NCBI RefSeq assembly: GCF_000143415.4
Contig: NW_003314307.1
Location: forward strand, 702,331-766,330
DNA length: 64,000 nucleotides
Reading direction: 5' to 3'
Origin: Selaginella moellendorffii
Lineage: Eukaryota; Streptophyta; Lycopodiopsida; Selaginellales; Selaginellaceae
In this document: one piece after another, positions 18,469-29,420 of the stretch
How the letters are laid out: every line of letters begins with the position of its first letter
Numbering within the stretch: the stretch's first letter is position 1
Position numbers and translations under genes: made by a program
Notes under the pieces: generated by a model
What the model saw: only the letters and a program-made list of their open reading frames with translations
Told to the model about the DNA's origin: nothing
The model's database searches: none

Positions 18469-19749
18469 TGACATTAAATTTTATTTCCCAATGTTAAAGT
18501 GTTGAGAAGTCGAGTGCTGGGAAGAGCGCCATGATGTATGGAATCATTAGTCTCACAGTCATGGCCGTCACGTACTGTCCTCACAATGTCCACTCTTGTT
18601 TCTTCTGCAAGCTGTAATAGAGGATAGCGAACTTGAGCACTTCGAGTGTGGAGACCAAGAACTTCAATCGTGGCTTGGCTTCATTGCTCATTTGGAGAGA
18701 ATCACTGCTGTTGTTGTTTTCCAAGACTTTGATGCATTCGGGTGCAATGCCCTTCTTGCCGATGTGATGCACTCTACTCTAGTTGGAAGCTTCCAAAGTA
18801 TTCAGCAGTGAGGAGACACTTGCAGTCACTAGCGCACACCATTTCTGCCTTAAATGCCAGGAGGGGTTGCATGCCTAACTCCTCATCACTAGGTCTCATC
18901 AAGGTAGAACTCCTTTGTGAGGGAGTGTGCTGCTATGCTTCTTTGTTTCCCCATTGAGTCTTTATCTTGGGTTTTCTCATTCTTCTGATTGTAAACTTCA
19001 GAGGGCTTGTTTGTCTCTCATCTTCTGTGTGTTTATTGTAGAGTCTTGGAAGATTCTTGTGTCTTTAATTCTTGTTTTTGGTTGAAAAGTCTTTGAGTTA
19101 TAATTTTTCAATTGATCTTCATAGGATTTTGATTGTGGGGCAAGGTTTCCCTCGCCCCACCACTTCTTCATTTTGAATTCTAGAGTGTCATGATTGTAGC
19201 CTTCACTTCTTTCAAGATTATTGTTGATGAGGTTCATGTTGATTGATCAATATTCTTGAGCTTATTGGGGTTGACAATTTCATGGTTGGCTTGTTCATGT
19301 TGTTTGTTAAGTGTATAAATGAATTTGAAATTGTATTCTTGAAATAGTAAGAACCATTATACAATTTTATCAGTGAGGATGGTTTTGTTGAGTAAATAGT
19401 GCTTAAACTTTTAGAGTGTGTAAACCAGGTGTCAACTTGAATGTTAAAGTCTTTTTCTCAATTTTGTTGAGTAGAGCTTTAGACATCCTTATATGTTTTG
19501 ATATTGATAATTACTGCAAAAGTGATATAAATCATATTGAAGGAGTTTTGATACTTTAATTATATAATTTTATTGCCATATAAAAAATCCTCATACTCAC
19601 TTATCTAAAAATGCTATTTGCATTTGGCATTTATATTCATTTTTAGAATATTATCTAGGAATATGCTTTTGATAAAATGGTTGAAATTAAAAACTTGGCC
19701 TAGATTAAAATAAGTAACACTTTAATTATTTTTTAAGTAGGTCAAGAGC
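18469..19749. other. Intergenic, no recognisable gene
   Basis: Composition becomes AT-rich here. A minus-strand coding-like stretch (about 18500-18830) contains TMTVR/LKFAILYYSLQ-like hydrophobic pieces broken by stops, and I cannot assign it. From 18900 to 19749 I see only AT-rich non-coding sequence. Confidence 0.5.
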
Positions 19750-20870
19750 GTGAAAGTTTTGAAAGAGCATCTAAAGCTCAAACTGGATAAGCTGCTAACA
19801 AGTAGACCAAAGGTACCTGAGATCTGTCAAGCTGTCATTCTAGCCAAAGCAAAGAAATTTCAACAACAAAAGCTTATGTGCATGAAGCACTTCAGGAGCA
19901 AGTTGGGCATTCAGGACCATCGACTATTCAAAGTCGCAGTGAGCCATCTGCATGACATGGGGGAGGGGATCTATTTTGATCAGGAGGTGTTTCAAATGTT
20001 AATTCCTCATGTCCAAATGGGAAGGGAAATCCATATTGAGATTGATTGGCTCAACTATTCCTTGAATGCAGGTGTGGAGAATGCACTGATTCACATGTAT
20101 ACCAAGTGTGCACTCATGGTGAAAGTGCTCTGGATCTTCAAGGGCATGAAAGGTTGCCAACCGGTATAGTGTTGCTTTGTGGATGTCTCTCATCCTTGGC
20201 TATGTTGAGAGCAGTAAGGAATATCTATCTCTAGAGATATTCCACCGCTAAGAGATGTCCCCTGGATTCATAGAGCTTTGTCACACTGATCAAGATGTGC
20301 TCCAGTTGAATTTTTGCTCAAGATGGGTCAGGATTTGTACACTGGGAGAATTGAGGAAGCTCATAGAGTTTTTTGAGGGATTCTCCAGCCAAATGTCGTG
20401 TCATGGATGATTTTGATCCTGAGGCATGTCCTGAATGAACAAGGTCATCTATTTCTTCTCTGTCATGCAATGTGAGGGATGCATGTCAAGCGTTTGTTGT
20501 GGTGCTCAAGGCCTTTAGCAACTTGGCAGCAAGACCAAAAGCTCTGATCATAGTGACAAGAAGAAAAGGCTTTTCCAGGTTTCTAGACTTGCAGTGGCTA
20601 TGAGTCTGATGTATTCATCACTAGCACTATGGTTGATATATATGCAAAGTTTGGCAATATGGTGGAGGCCTATAGAGTTTTTGAAGGAATAGCCCATTGA
20701 GATATTGGCTCCTGGATGACAATTATACTAGGATATGCTCAAAATGGTGAAGTCAAGGTGGCCTTGGATTTCTTCTTAAGGACGTAGTCGCATGGAGGGT
20801 GTGCAGACACCATGGCTTTTCTTTTTGCAATTCTAGCATGCACGAGTCTGGCTGCATAAGGGCCATTCCA
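19750..20870 (+). pseudogene. Decayed PPR gene (PLS class)
   Basis: Plus-strand frames carry degenerate PPR motifs broken by stops and frameshifts: VENALIHMYTKCALMVKVLWIFKGM (about 20075-20150), then near 20600-20860 a run reading YESDVFITSTMVDIYAKFGNMVEAYRVFEGI, a stop, then GSWMTIILGYAQNGEVKVALDFF. These match the L/S/P repeat pattern of plant PLS-class proteins. No E or DYW end is visible. It differs from the 5.5 kb PPR gene and is much older in decay. Not functional. Confidence 0.8.
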
Positions 20871-21349
20871 ATGAATTGATGGGAAACTTGTGAAGCTCTA
20901 GGCTCTAGAGAAAGGGATGGAAGGCCATAAACTGGAAAAAGTAAAAAACTTTTTACAATAGATAATGTTAAATTATAATTGTAAAAGAATGTTTGTGAGG
21001 TCTAAGTGTATGGCTATGATGTTATATACTACTATTAGCATAATAGAATTTTGGTAGCCATCAAATTGGTTTCAATTTAGACTATTTACCCATGTATATA
21101 AGTTAAAATTTTTAGGCTAATTGACATATTCTATATTGGTGGAGATAGGGGCAAATTTGATTGTCACTAATAAGTGCTTGGATTTGGGATTTTGCTATAG
21201 ATCTTGTTTAAATCTCTCTTTCTTTATAGTTTTTTTAATTTCTTCCTATTTTGCTTTTTCCTTTTCCATTCATTTTCATGGTAGAGAAGCAGTTTCCTCC
21301 TCCTTTGACTCTGGAGTAGTAATTGGTGCAATTGCTTAATGCTATGTAG
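20871..21349. other. AT-rich intergenic
   Basis: No gene or RNA recognised. Possibly the 5' untranslated part of the retroelement relic that follows. Confidence 0.4.
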
Positions 21350-22545
21350 TTGCAATTAAACAATCAAACTCAGTTAATGGTAATATTCACACTATTTGGT
21401 ACAGCTCCTTCTGCTCTTGCTACTAATCCTTATGTCTGGTCGGAGTTTTTTTATGAAAATTCTAGGGATGATGTGTACCATTGGTTCAATCATTTCATGG
21501 TGATTGCTATAAATCATTCTTGGAATGATGCTTGGTGTTTGCATGAATTTCCCATGTGTCTTCAAGGGATGGTACTGCAATGGTACAATGGTTTCAGCAC
21601 AACCACTCGTGAAGATTAGAAAATTCTCCTAGACGTATTCAAATGCACATTTGGATATGTTGATGATTATGATGATGCCTTTAACAATTGCATCATCTTC
21701 ATCAAAAGTGATTTGATTTTGTGATGCAATTTAGCATTTGTTTCAGAAGCCTCTTTCTTCGTGCAAAGCTAAATATGTTAAAGTGGATCAAGTTGAGAAT
21801 CTTGTGGTTAGCACTTCTTCAAAATCTTGTAAGCTTTATGCATGCACTTGACGATGCTCTTCGCTTGGCATAACATTATAAGACGTCACCTCTTCCACTT
21901 CTCATTGCACGTCCTTTATCTCCACTTCTTGTAAGAGATGGTCTTATTCCAATGGATGTTAATATTACTGCTGCCCAAGTTCAAGGACAAGGGTGAGGAC
22001 ATCTGCCATAACCAGACTGATTTTCACCTAGATGCCATAGGTCATAGGACGTCATCTAGGTGGAAATCTTGTGTCAATAATGTCCTATTAGTGTTGTTGC
22101 AATGGAAAGTTTGGACACTAAGATGCTTCTAGAAAACGAAGAGTCACACAAGTAGTACAAGGACCTTATGTGAATACATTAGTGACACCTCCATCTTTCT
22201 TTTATGAGTATTATCAAAGGGTTCACTCCACACCAGTTCATTTAGTGTTACTTTCCAAACTTATTTCTATAACAAAAGATTTCTTATTTTTCTCTCCATG
22301 TTAATTGATATAGGCTTGAGTTTATCTTTTATTACTCAACTTGTTGCAACATATTGCCATTTACATTTGCGTCATATAGTAAAGTCAATTTTCATTCTTT
22401 ATAGCAACAGTTGTATATATACATGTGCACAGGATGAGGCAAATCTAATTGTGTGTGTGGGCAATCTAAACTTCAGTTACAGTTATTATAGATGGTGTAG
22501 AGTCAAGTTTTTGACTTTATCCTTGGTATAGATTGGTTATAATTA
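21350..22545 (+). mobile_element. Ty3-like retrotransposon relic: gag and protease pieces
   Basis: The plus strand from 21350 to about 21740 reads a degenerate Gag domain: FPMCLQGMVLQWYNGF followed after one stop by ILLDVFKCTFGYVDDYDDAF, the L.G.A..WY / F...F pattern of retrotransposon Gag. Around 22295-22545 a protease-like frame follows, LIDIGLSLSFITQLVA (Asp-Thr/Ile-Gly of a retropepsin, with DTG changed to DIG), ending in FDFIL-IDWL-like codons. Reverse transcriptase and integrase are not found after it; sequence jumps to the direct repeat at about 22557. Non-autonomous, broken by stops. Confidence 0.7.
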
Positions 22546-22556
22546 TGCCAAGTGTA

Positions 22557-24562
22557 TGTTCCTCCTAGTGATTGTAAAAAGAATCCTATAAAGCTTGTTT
22601 TGGCCACTTAAGCTGACTACTACTACTACAATGACTATATATTAGACAATATTGGAGTAATGTAATAGTATGTGTGAGGTTTTGGTTGTAATCCACAGTC
22701 ACTCATCACGTTCCTACCAAGCTCATGGTGAAGAGCCTCTTGAAGCTTGTTGAATGCATGTTCTTGAAGAGCTCCCCACATGAAAGGTGTGTAATAGCAT
22801 CACCAGAGGTAAAAAACATTGAGGCGTAGCCTTGGATAAAACGTCAAAAGGATCCCAAGAAAACAGTGCAGCTGTGGACTGAGGTCAGGGGCGAAAACTC
22901 CAAAAATTCTTTGTGTTGTGCCATGTGAGAGACTACACATTGTTTGGAGATATCAAAGCCTAAGAGGCAGCCTTTGGTGACAGCAAACTTACACTTGTCT
23001 AGGTTAAGAGTGAAGCAATGATGCCAGCAAGCTCCAAGTGCCACAAATGCTCCTCAAAAGACCCACAGTGAATCACCCGGCAAGTCATGAAAGGCAAATG
23101 TCATGAAATGTTGGACATCTATGCAAATCCACAGCTTGCCACTAACTTTCCACAGAACCATGTTGGACACCAATCTCTTGACTCCCACATGTAGAAGTTT
23201 CTCCTCCTTAATTGATGGCAACAATGCTGTGTTGAAATGTCCTATGCCTTGGCATTGTCAAAGAGCTTGATCTCATGGCAATGACCTCTAAGGTGGGCAA
23301 ATGCGTCTTTGAAAGAACAAAGAAGCTCCAGGAGCTGGTTTTCGTATGCACTCATGAAGACTGGATCTGAGTCGTCCGAGAGGAAGGCCTGCTTGCAACG
23401 ATCATCTAGGGTCAGAGATGTGTTGGCAGCATCAAACATGTCCAGTGGTGGCTCCGTGGCCGTTGTAGGAACTCGTTCATGCATCACCTTGATCGCTTCA
23501 TGAGAAAGTTTATCCGCCCAGAAATTCCTGGTGTGTGCGATGCTCAGAAAAGTGTCAGTGTCAAAGAGGGATGTGAGGTCAATAGCTCACTGCCACAGGT
23601 CACGAATATTGGTTTTGTGGAAATGATACTCGCCATTAAGTTGCCAGATGACAAGCTGAGAGTCTCCTGTGCATTGGACGTGGCAGATTCCATGTTGTGA
23701 GGCAAGCTCCATGGCAGAGATCATGGACAAATACTCTGCCTCGTTAGCTGAAGTTGCAAGAAGTGTTGTGGAGAGCTGAGCCACATTTTGCTATTTGTCA
23801 CTCCAATTCCTGCTCGATGACCATGCACCATTGAAGTAAGCTGTAAAGAGTTCTGGAGGGCTCTCAAAGAGAGATGAGGAATTAACAATGCTCTCCAGAT
23901 CTGCTTCGTGGCCTTGGGAGTCAGCAATGAGAGGTGTCACTGAGAAAGGTGACGGCGGCAAAGGAACTGGGATTGCGAGCTGAGCAGCCTCCAAAGCGGT
24001 AGCAACTGAAGGAAGATCGTTAGTGTAGGTGGAGCTGGTGCTAGGAGTCTCGTTGCCACTTTGTGTCGCCACTGGGGAAATGGCATTTGTGGTGTTGTCA
24101 AGAGTGACCGAGTGTTGAGCTTGACAAACAAGTTCCGAGGGAGTGTGCTGTAGGTGGAAGTACAGTGGAGAATGTGGATCCCAGGGAGAGAAGCATCTTG
24201 TAGCAGCTCTGGAAAGACCACTAGAAAGGAATCTATCATCTATGGAGTGCTGTGAGCAGCTGCAAGGGAAGAAACCACTGGTGACAACACGAGGGAGCCT
24301 TTCTGATTGGAGAAGGTGGCATGATGAATGCCATCCGAAATGGAGAACAATCCCTTGTGTCAATCTGTTTGAGCATGGATGGCATCTTGCCAGCTTCATC
24401 CAAGGATTAATTGTACCTCCAATGTTTTACCTTTTATCGTTCGTTTTATCGGAAGAAAGTGGTGTCTTGTAGTTTACCACCAAGAAATCGACCAAGGTTT
24501 CAACATCTTTGCAAATGTCCTTGGGGATGACAAGATGTTGGGCAAATTTCTCAAGCATGATG
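22557..24562. repeat. Direct repeat copy 1 (about 2 kb)
   Basis: Near-identical to 29297-31350 in the same orientation, with scattered substitutions and a ~38-bp segment present only in copy 2 (near 30175-30212). It begins inside a receptor-kinase PAN-domain remnant (22562-22640: cognate to 10540-10630) and continues through minus-strand retroelement pol. It ends at about 24562, where copy 2 diverges. Copy 2 is continuous with a longer receptor-kinase pseudogene on its left, so copy 1 is likely the derived copy. Confidence 0.85.
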
Positions 24563-24720
24563 GGGATGACATGAAAAAGGATATGGGCTCCAGAGAGTAT
24601 ATGACAAAAACACTCCAAAGTGTGCTGGTGATTCACGTTGACAGGTACAAATGCCGAAGCCTCCTTGCCAACAATGACAAAGATCTCAAAAAGCTTTCCT
24701 CGATTTGGAGCACACATCAC
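22760..24720 (-). mobile_element. Ty3-like pol relic, copy 1 (minus strand)
   Basis: Minus-strand frames, from high to low coordinate: protease-flanking segment (FAQHLVIPKDICKDVETLVDFLVV), a long linker rich in Ser/Thr/Pro, an RNase H domain (about 23870-23475: NEAEYLSMISAMELA, CTGDSQLVIWQLNGEY, NFWADKLSHEAI), a pre-RT segment (SFKDAFAHLRGHCHEIKL) and a truncated reverse transcriptase end (LNLDKCKFAVTKGCLLGFDIS). Stops and frameshifts make it inactive. An in-frame TAG inside the RNase H region is shared with copy 2. The part at 24563-24720 is retroelement-like but outside the duplicated block. Confidence 0.75.
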
Positions 24721-25016
24721 TGGGGCAAGGTGAAGTTGCCAAGTACTTGGAGGCTGGTTGTGCTCCTGATAGTTTCTCCCTGGACCAGCAATGAGTGGCA
24801 GTACCTATTTCTCTAGTAGATGGGCTGAATTGATTTCTTAAAATAAACAGGGTTGGCATTTTTTAGTCTACTTTGGCCCACTACTAGTTGCATGTTAGAG
24901 TTTATCCATGCATATGAGTTGCCAGCTAGTGATCATAATTTTCCAAAACAAATAATAGTAGAATAGAGGTTTACCATTTCGAAAAAGATAAAGAACTAAT
25001 AATGATATCACCTCTA
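24721..25016. other. Intergenic, no gene seen
   Basis: Short AT-rich spacer between retroelement relic and the 3' end of the minus-strand receptor kinase. It probably includes that gene's 3' UTR. Confidence 0.4.
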
Positions 25017-27545
25017 TTATCGTCCATTTGTCAGAGAACCAACTTCAAGAGAAGGAACCATAGAAGGATCCAAAGCTATTTCAGAGGATAAATTTGGAGA
25101 CAATGGTTCAGGAACTTGTATAGTATCCTCCATCATTTGCACCACTTTCCCCATTGATGGCCTTGCATTTGCATCATGCTGAATGCACCATAATGCAACT
25201 TTGAGCAGCCTCTTGAACTGCACCAAATCCACGTCCTCCCTCACTAGCTTCTTGTCAATGATGCTTTCCAGATCTCCTGCTTGATACATGTTGTAAGCCC
25301 AGTCCGAGAGACACCAGCGGTTGTTTTCTGAGTTTATGGCAGATATTGTCATGAGGTACTTCTCCCTGCCGCTTATAATCTCGAGCAACACCATTCCAAA
25401 GCTGTAGACATCCACCTTGGTTGTGATTGGAAGGTTGCTGATCCATTCAGGTGCAAGATATCCCCTGGTTCCACGCACAGTTGTCACACTCAATTCCCTC
25501 TCCCGTTTCATCAGCTTGGCTAAACCAAAATCCGCTACCTTTGGAATAAAGCTCTCATCAAGCAGGATGTTTTGAGGCTTTATGTCACAGTGGAGAATGC
25601 ATTCCTGACATTCGTCATGAAGATATGTTATCCCTCTTGCAATCCCCAAAGCAATGTTGAATCGGCTGGCCCAGCCGCAAAAGTGCTCTGTATCATTCAA
25701 AAAAAGTAGCTTCTCCAGTGAACCATTAGGCATGTACTCATAAACCAGGAGCTTTCGATTGTCCTCGTAGCAATACCCCAGCAAGCGGACGAGGTTGATG
25801 TGGTGAATCTTGCCGAGGGTCTTCACCTCGGCTTGGAACTGTTTATCGGCTTGCATGGCCATTTCCAGCTCCTTGACTGCAACAAGAGTGCCATTTGGAA
25901 GCCGGCCCTTGTAGACTGTCCCAAATCCTCCCGATCCAAGCCTGTCATAAAAGTTGTCTGTGAAATTTTGCAGCTGCTGATACGTGAATATTGCAGGCCC
26001 ACTGCCAAAATCGAGATCCATGATGTTGTTACGTACTCTAGCGCTTATGATCCAGCAGAGCCCCATAAAACATGTAACCAAGAGGAAAACCATCAACACA
26101 AGTGTTGTGATGAAGAGCGCAATGCGAGGACCATCTCTGAAAAATGGCCGATGGAGCACCAGCCACTGGAAACCAGGAACGACGGTGGCATTTGCGTTTG
26201 TCACGTATACGTTTGCATCCGGACTTTGTCCTGGATCTTTGGCAGAAACTTTCAAGAAGAAAACGTTGTCCACGTCCACAGACTGCTTGCCATTGAACAG
26301 ACCCGAGGGATCTAAGCCCTTGAGCCAGCATATTCCAGCGCCACCCATCTGGAAAGCAGCTCCGAGACACTCGCACTCCCTGAGGCATCTTTGGATACAA
26401 TCCTCCTGGGATGACGGATTTGGCAGTGGGTGGCTATTGTAGTCATTGTATTGGAAGTCCGTGCGTACAAGTTGGATCATCTTGAAGTTTCTTGGATCTG
26501 TTGAGTTTTGGCCTGCGGGACACTTGGTCAACGGGGTATTGTAAACACAATCCTGTGACGGATCGGAAGCATTTGTGGGGTGAAATCCCGGAGGACAGAT
26601 GCAAGTTGCAGTCGGCCGGTATGTGCAAATCCCAAAGCGCCCGCATTTCCCAAAGATGTCACACTCGAGAAGAACAGCTTGCCAAGTTATGAGCCATCTG
26701 TTCTTAATCTCATCAAGAGTGTAGATTCTCAGGTTGCCATCATCGTCCAGGGTCAGCCTTCGGGTTAGACCAATTTCAGGATAATCGAGCGCATACCTCT
26801 GTGCCGTGTCATATACTTTGTCAGGATTTTTCCAGGAGCTGCCGTTCCCATCAAAGAAAGAAAGCATCCCACTAGTGCTGATGTTGAGACGAGGAGGACT
26901 GAGCGCAGAACTGGAACAATTGTCATTCGCAATCTGCCAGTATGGTTCAAGCCAATATCCCCGGGAGTAGAGCGCAACTCTACTCACATCCATTCGAAGG
27001 TCATATTTTCGGTTACTGGAGACAAGCCGGGTGTTTCCAATGAGCTGCTGATAAGGAAGAAGGGTGTCCGTGGGGCGCTCAAATGACTGCCAAACAGGCA
27101 CTCCGTTGCTCGTTAGAAGTTGTAAGTTGCCATTCTCCTGAAGCAAAGCTTTTATAACTCCGAGAGTTGACGTAGAAGTTCCCCAGATAATTCCAGCAGC
27201 GTTGGAGGTGAGAACTAATCGACCATCGATCTGGAAAACGAGCTGGTCGCCTTTGATAAGCCCGATTGGAAAACCTCCCGTGTCATTGGACATTGCGCTC
27301 CAGACGACTGTGTTGGGCATTTTGGTGTACCATATCGAGAAACTATAGAGGGGAAATGTGTGATTGATATGGCTGAATCCTGCAGAAAAGGTAGCGTTGG
27401 GAGACGTAATCCATGTCTGAGGGTCTTCGCCTCTCACAATTATGGTTGTGCCTGGACTTCCACCATCAGCTGCCACCGAAGTTAAAATGATATAGCACAA
27501 GCAACAGAATAGGAGAATTCTAAAAGCGAGAAACATCAAGAACAT
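25017..27545 (-). CDS. G-type lectin S-receptor-like serine/threonine kinase
   Basis: Third intact receptor kinase, intronless, 842 residues. Signal peptide (MFLMFLAFRILLFCCLCYII), B-lectin domain, EGF-like CDIFGKCGRFGICTY and CICPPGFH, PAN domain with RCLRECECLGAAF, transmembrane helix (about 480-505), and kinase with LGSGGFGTVYKG (about 537), HCDIKPQN and DFGLAKL. HCD replaces HRD, so non-RD. C-terminal tail after the kinase is about 30 residues. Start at 27545 is the first in-frame ATG and opens the signal peptide. All catalytic residues apart from the RD arginine are present. It is flanked on both sides by retroelement and receptor-kinase debris but is itself undamaged, suggesting selection. 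Ligand unknown. Confidence 0.94.
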   Translation of the reverse strand: MFLMFLAFRILLFCCLCYIILTSVAADGGSPGTTIIVRGEDPQTWITSPNATFSAGFSHINHTFPLYSFSIWYTKMPNTVVWSAMSNDTGGFPIGLIKGDQLVFQIDGRLVLTSNAAGIIWGTSTSTLGVIKALLQENGNLQLLTSNGVPVWQSFERPTDTLLPYQQLIGNTRLVSSNRKYDLRMDVSRVALYSRGYWLEPYWQIANDNCSSSALSPPRLNISTSGMLSFFDGNGSSWKNPDKVYDTAQRYALDYPEIGLTRRLTLDDDGNLRIYTLDEIKNRWLITWQAVLLECDIFGKCGRFGICTYRPTATCICPPGFHPTNASDPSQDCVYNTPLTKCPAGQNSTDPRNFKMIQLVRTDFQYNDYNSHPLPNPSSQEDCIQRCLRECECLGAAFQMGGAGICWLKGLDPSGLFNGKQSVDVDNVFFLKVSAKDPGQSPDANVYVTNANATVVPGFQWLVLHRPFFRDGPRIALFITTLVLMVFLLVTCFMGLCWIISARVRNNIMDLDFGSGPAIFTYQQLQNFTDNFYDRLGSGGFGTVYKGRLPNGTLVAVKELEMAMQADKQFQAEVKTLGKIHHINLVRLLGYCYEDNRKLLVYEYMPNGSLEKLLFLNDTEHFCGWASRFNIALGIARGITYLHDECQECILHCDIKPQNILLDESFIPKVADFGLAKLMKRERELSVTTVRGTRGYLAPEWISNLPITTKVDVYSFGMVLLEIISGREKYLMTISAINSENNRWCLSDWAYNMYQAGDLESIIDKKLVREDVDLVQFKRLLKVALWCIQHDANARPSMGKVVQMMEDTIQVPEPLSPNLSSEIALDPSMVPSLEVGSLTNGR

Positions 27546-27580
27546 CTGTTGTTTTCTGGAAGGTGTGAAATGCTTACATC

Positions 27581-27589
27581 CTTTTTATA
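27581..27589 (-). promoter_or_regulatory. TATA box of the 25-27.5 kb receptor kinase
   Basis: TATAAAAAG on the coding strand about 36-44 bp upstream of the start codon. Farther upstream (27731-27825) are at least three TTGACT W-box cores on the opposite strand. Assignment by sequence and position only. Confidence 0.5.
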
Positions 27590-27869
27590 GCTGGGAGTGT
27601 CTTGCAGCCACTTGTTGTGTTTTACTTCAGTATCTTCCATGTAGATTGTCGTCACATGACTATACTGGTCTTCCACGGCCACAACTTTGATGTTGAAAGA
27701 CATTGAAAGTTGCAATTATTGTCAGTTTAACCTTGACTGCATGCTTGACTCTGACTCTGACGATGACCTGGACTCGAGAACTAAAAGCGTTAGTGCACGA
27801 GCCTTTGAATTTCCTCAATACTTGACTCTCAGGTAATGACAAAAGTAATTCTTGAGCTTCCAGTCATCT

Positions 27870-29420
27870 TTTCAACTGCAATAGAGATTGGGAGCACCAT
27901 AGAGGTGGGAAGGGCCTATCAATCCTGCACAAACTGTGGCAACGGAGCAAAATAAAAACGGAGAGTTTATTCATATCAGTGGGAACGCACAGCTTTAGCT
28001 CAGGGATGAGAACGGACTCATTGTCACTGATGATGCAAGTGTGATTGTGTGGCAAAAAAATCAAATTGGGGCTGTTGCTCTAAAGGTTCTTTCCTTCTGG
28101 AGACTGGCAACTTGGTGGTTCATTGGGAGGACATGGCAGAGTTTTCCTGAGGAACAACAGCAAGAAGCTTGAAATTCCTCAAAGATACTGGCATATAGCA
28201 TATCCACTTTGCGAACGTGCCATAGAGATGAAACCGGGACCAAGTCAACATATAGTGCCAGATTGACAGGTCTTTACATTTTCTAGCAGTTCTCAACTTG
28301 AGTTCTGATGGAGTTTTATTGTTTTATGACACAATTGGATCAAGTCCGCCACTGAAAATTCTCACAAATATGCTCTGGATTATGGAATCTCGAATGTTTT
28401 GAAGACAGCAGGTAGCAGCGCCCAGACAGCAGCCCACAGGATGTTGTTATGAATTTAGGACTTGGACAAGTGGCAGTCAGTGGGAAGCCGGAACTATGGG
28501 ACTTGGAGTTCACTGCGTGGAGTGCTGGAGTTTAGACCATGGAAGATGGATAGGCTCTGAACAAACCTTTTCTCAACAAGGATTTCTACAAGGGCATTAG
28601 GATAGTTACCAATTCTCCTCCTATCCTGGGATTAAAACATAGAGATAAGAGTAGCATTGAGGACTAACAAGGGATGTAGCAGCTCACTCAGGAATTCTAT
28701 TAGACCCTTTATATGGCTTAGCCATGGACCCCAATCTGGGAAAGCATAGTAGAAGAGGTCATGTAACTCTCCCCCACAGGTTCCTCAATGAGTGGTTGAA
28801 AGTATACTCTTATGTTGAAGGTGGATGCTATGTTGTGCTTGTGAATGAGATTATAAGTTTCTTTTTATTTTAGACTAAATGCAATAAATTAGTGGAGGAT
28901 TAACAATATGCTAGAGTTGTGACATAAGGAGTATTATATCAGTTGTGGGAGATAAAATACAAAAAAACTTTCGTCAAGGAAAAACATTAGCATTGCTATT
29001 AAAGTTGGTGGCAAGGTAAATAAACTTTTAGATAGCCGTGGTGATAATTAATACTGGAGCATGAGGAAAGTTAAGTCCTTAGACAATAATGGTTTCTTAG
29101 TGTTAACTCATCTTCTCCACAAAGCCTAAGAATATCTACTTTTTCAAATGACACCAAAGTCTTGGAATGTTGTTTTGGCAAGCACTTATGTAGGAATGTT
29201 GTATTTTTTACTTCTGGAGCTTTTAGACTTTGCACCTATTGCCCAAAAAAGACTTGTAGCTGCCCTCTTGGATTCCATTGTGTTGATCCCAAATAATGTT
29301 CCTCCTAGTGATTGTAGAAAGAATCCTATAAAGCTTGTCTTGGCCACCTGAGCTGACTACTACTACTACAATGACTATATATTGGACAATATTGGAGTAA
29401 TGTAACAGTATGTGTGAGGT
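27870..29420 (+). pseudogene. Decayed copy of the 9.5 kb receptor kinase (extracellular part)
   Basis: Collinear with 9560-10640 of the intact gene: AATAGAGATTGGGAGCA (9576), GGAACGCACAGCTT (lectin), GTTTTCCTGAGGAACAA, CAGTTCTCAACTTGAG, TGGATTATGGAATCTCGAA, then after a gap CTTGGAATGTTGTTTTGGCA, GACTTGTAGCTGCCCTC and AAGCTTGTCTTGGCCAC in the PAN domain. Multiple deletions, stops (for example TAG in place of CAG codons) and an unrelated insert at about 28405-29110 break it. Homology stops around 29420 where retroelement sequence begins; the transmembrane and kinase parts are missing. Confidence 0.85.
28405..29110. other. Insert of unknown origin inside the receptor-kinase pseudogene
   Basis: About 700 bp without counterpart in the intact paralogue; homology resumes on each side. 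A coding potential or known element ends could not be seen; it may be a solo LTR or other insertion. Confidence 0.5.

Noticed and set aside
18500-18830. Possible membrane-protein gene on the minus strand
   Set aside because: Hydrophobic pieces exist, but stops interrupt it and no family is recognisable.
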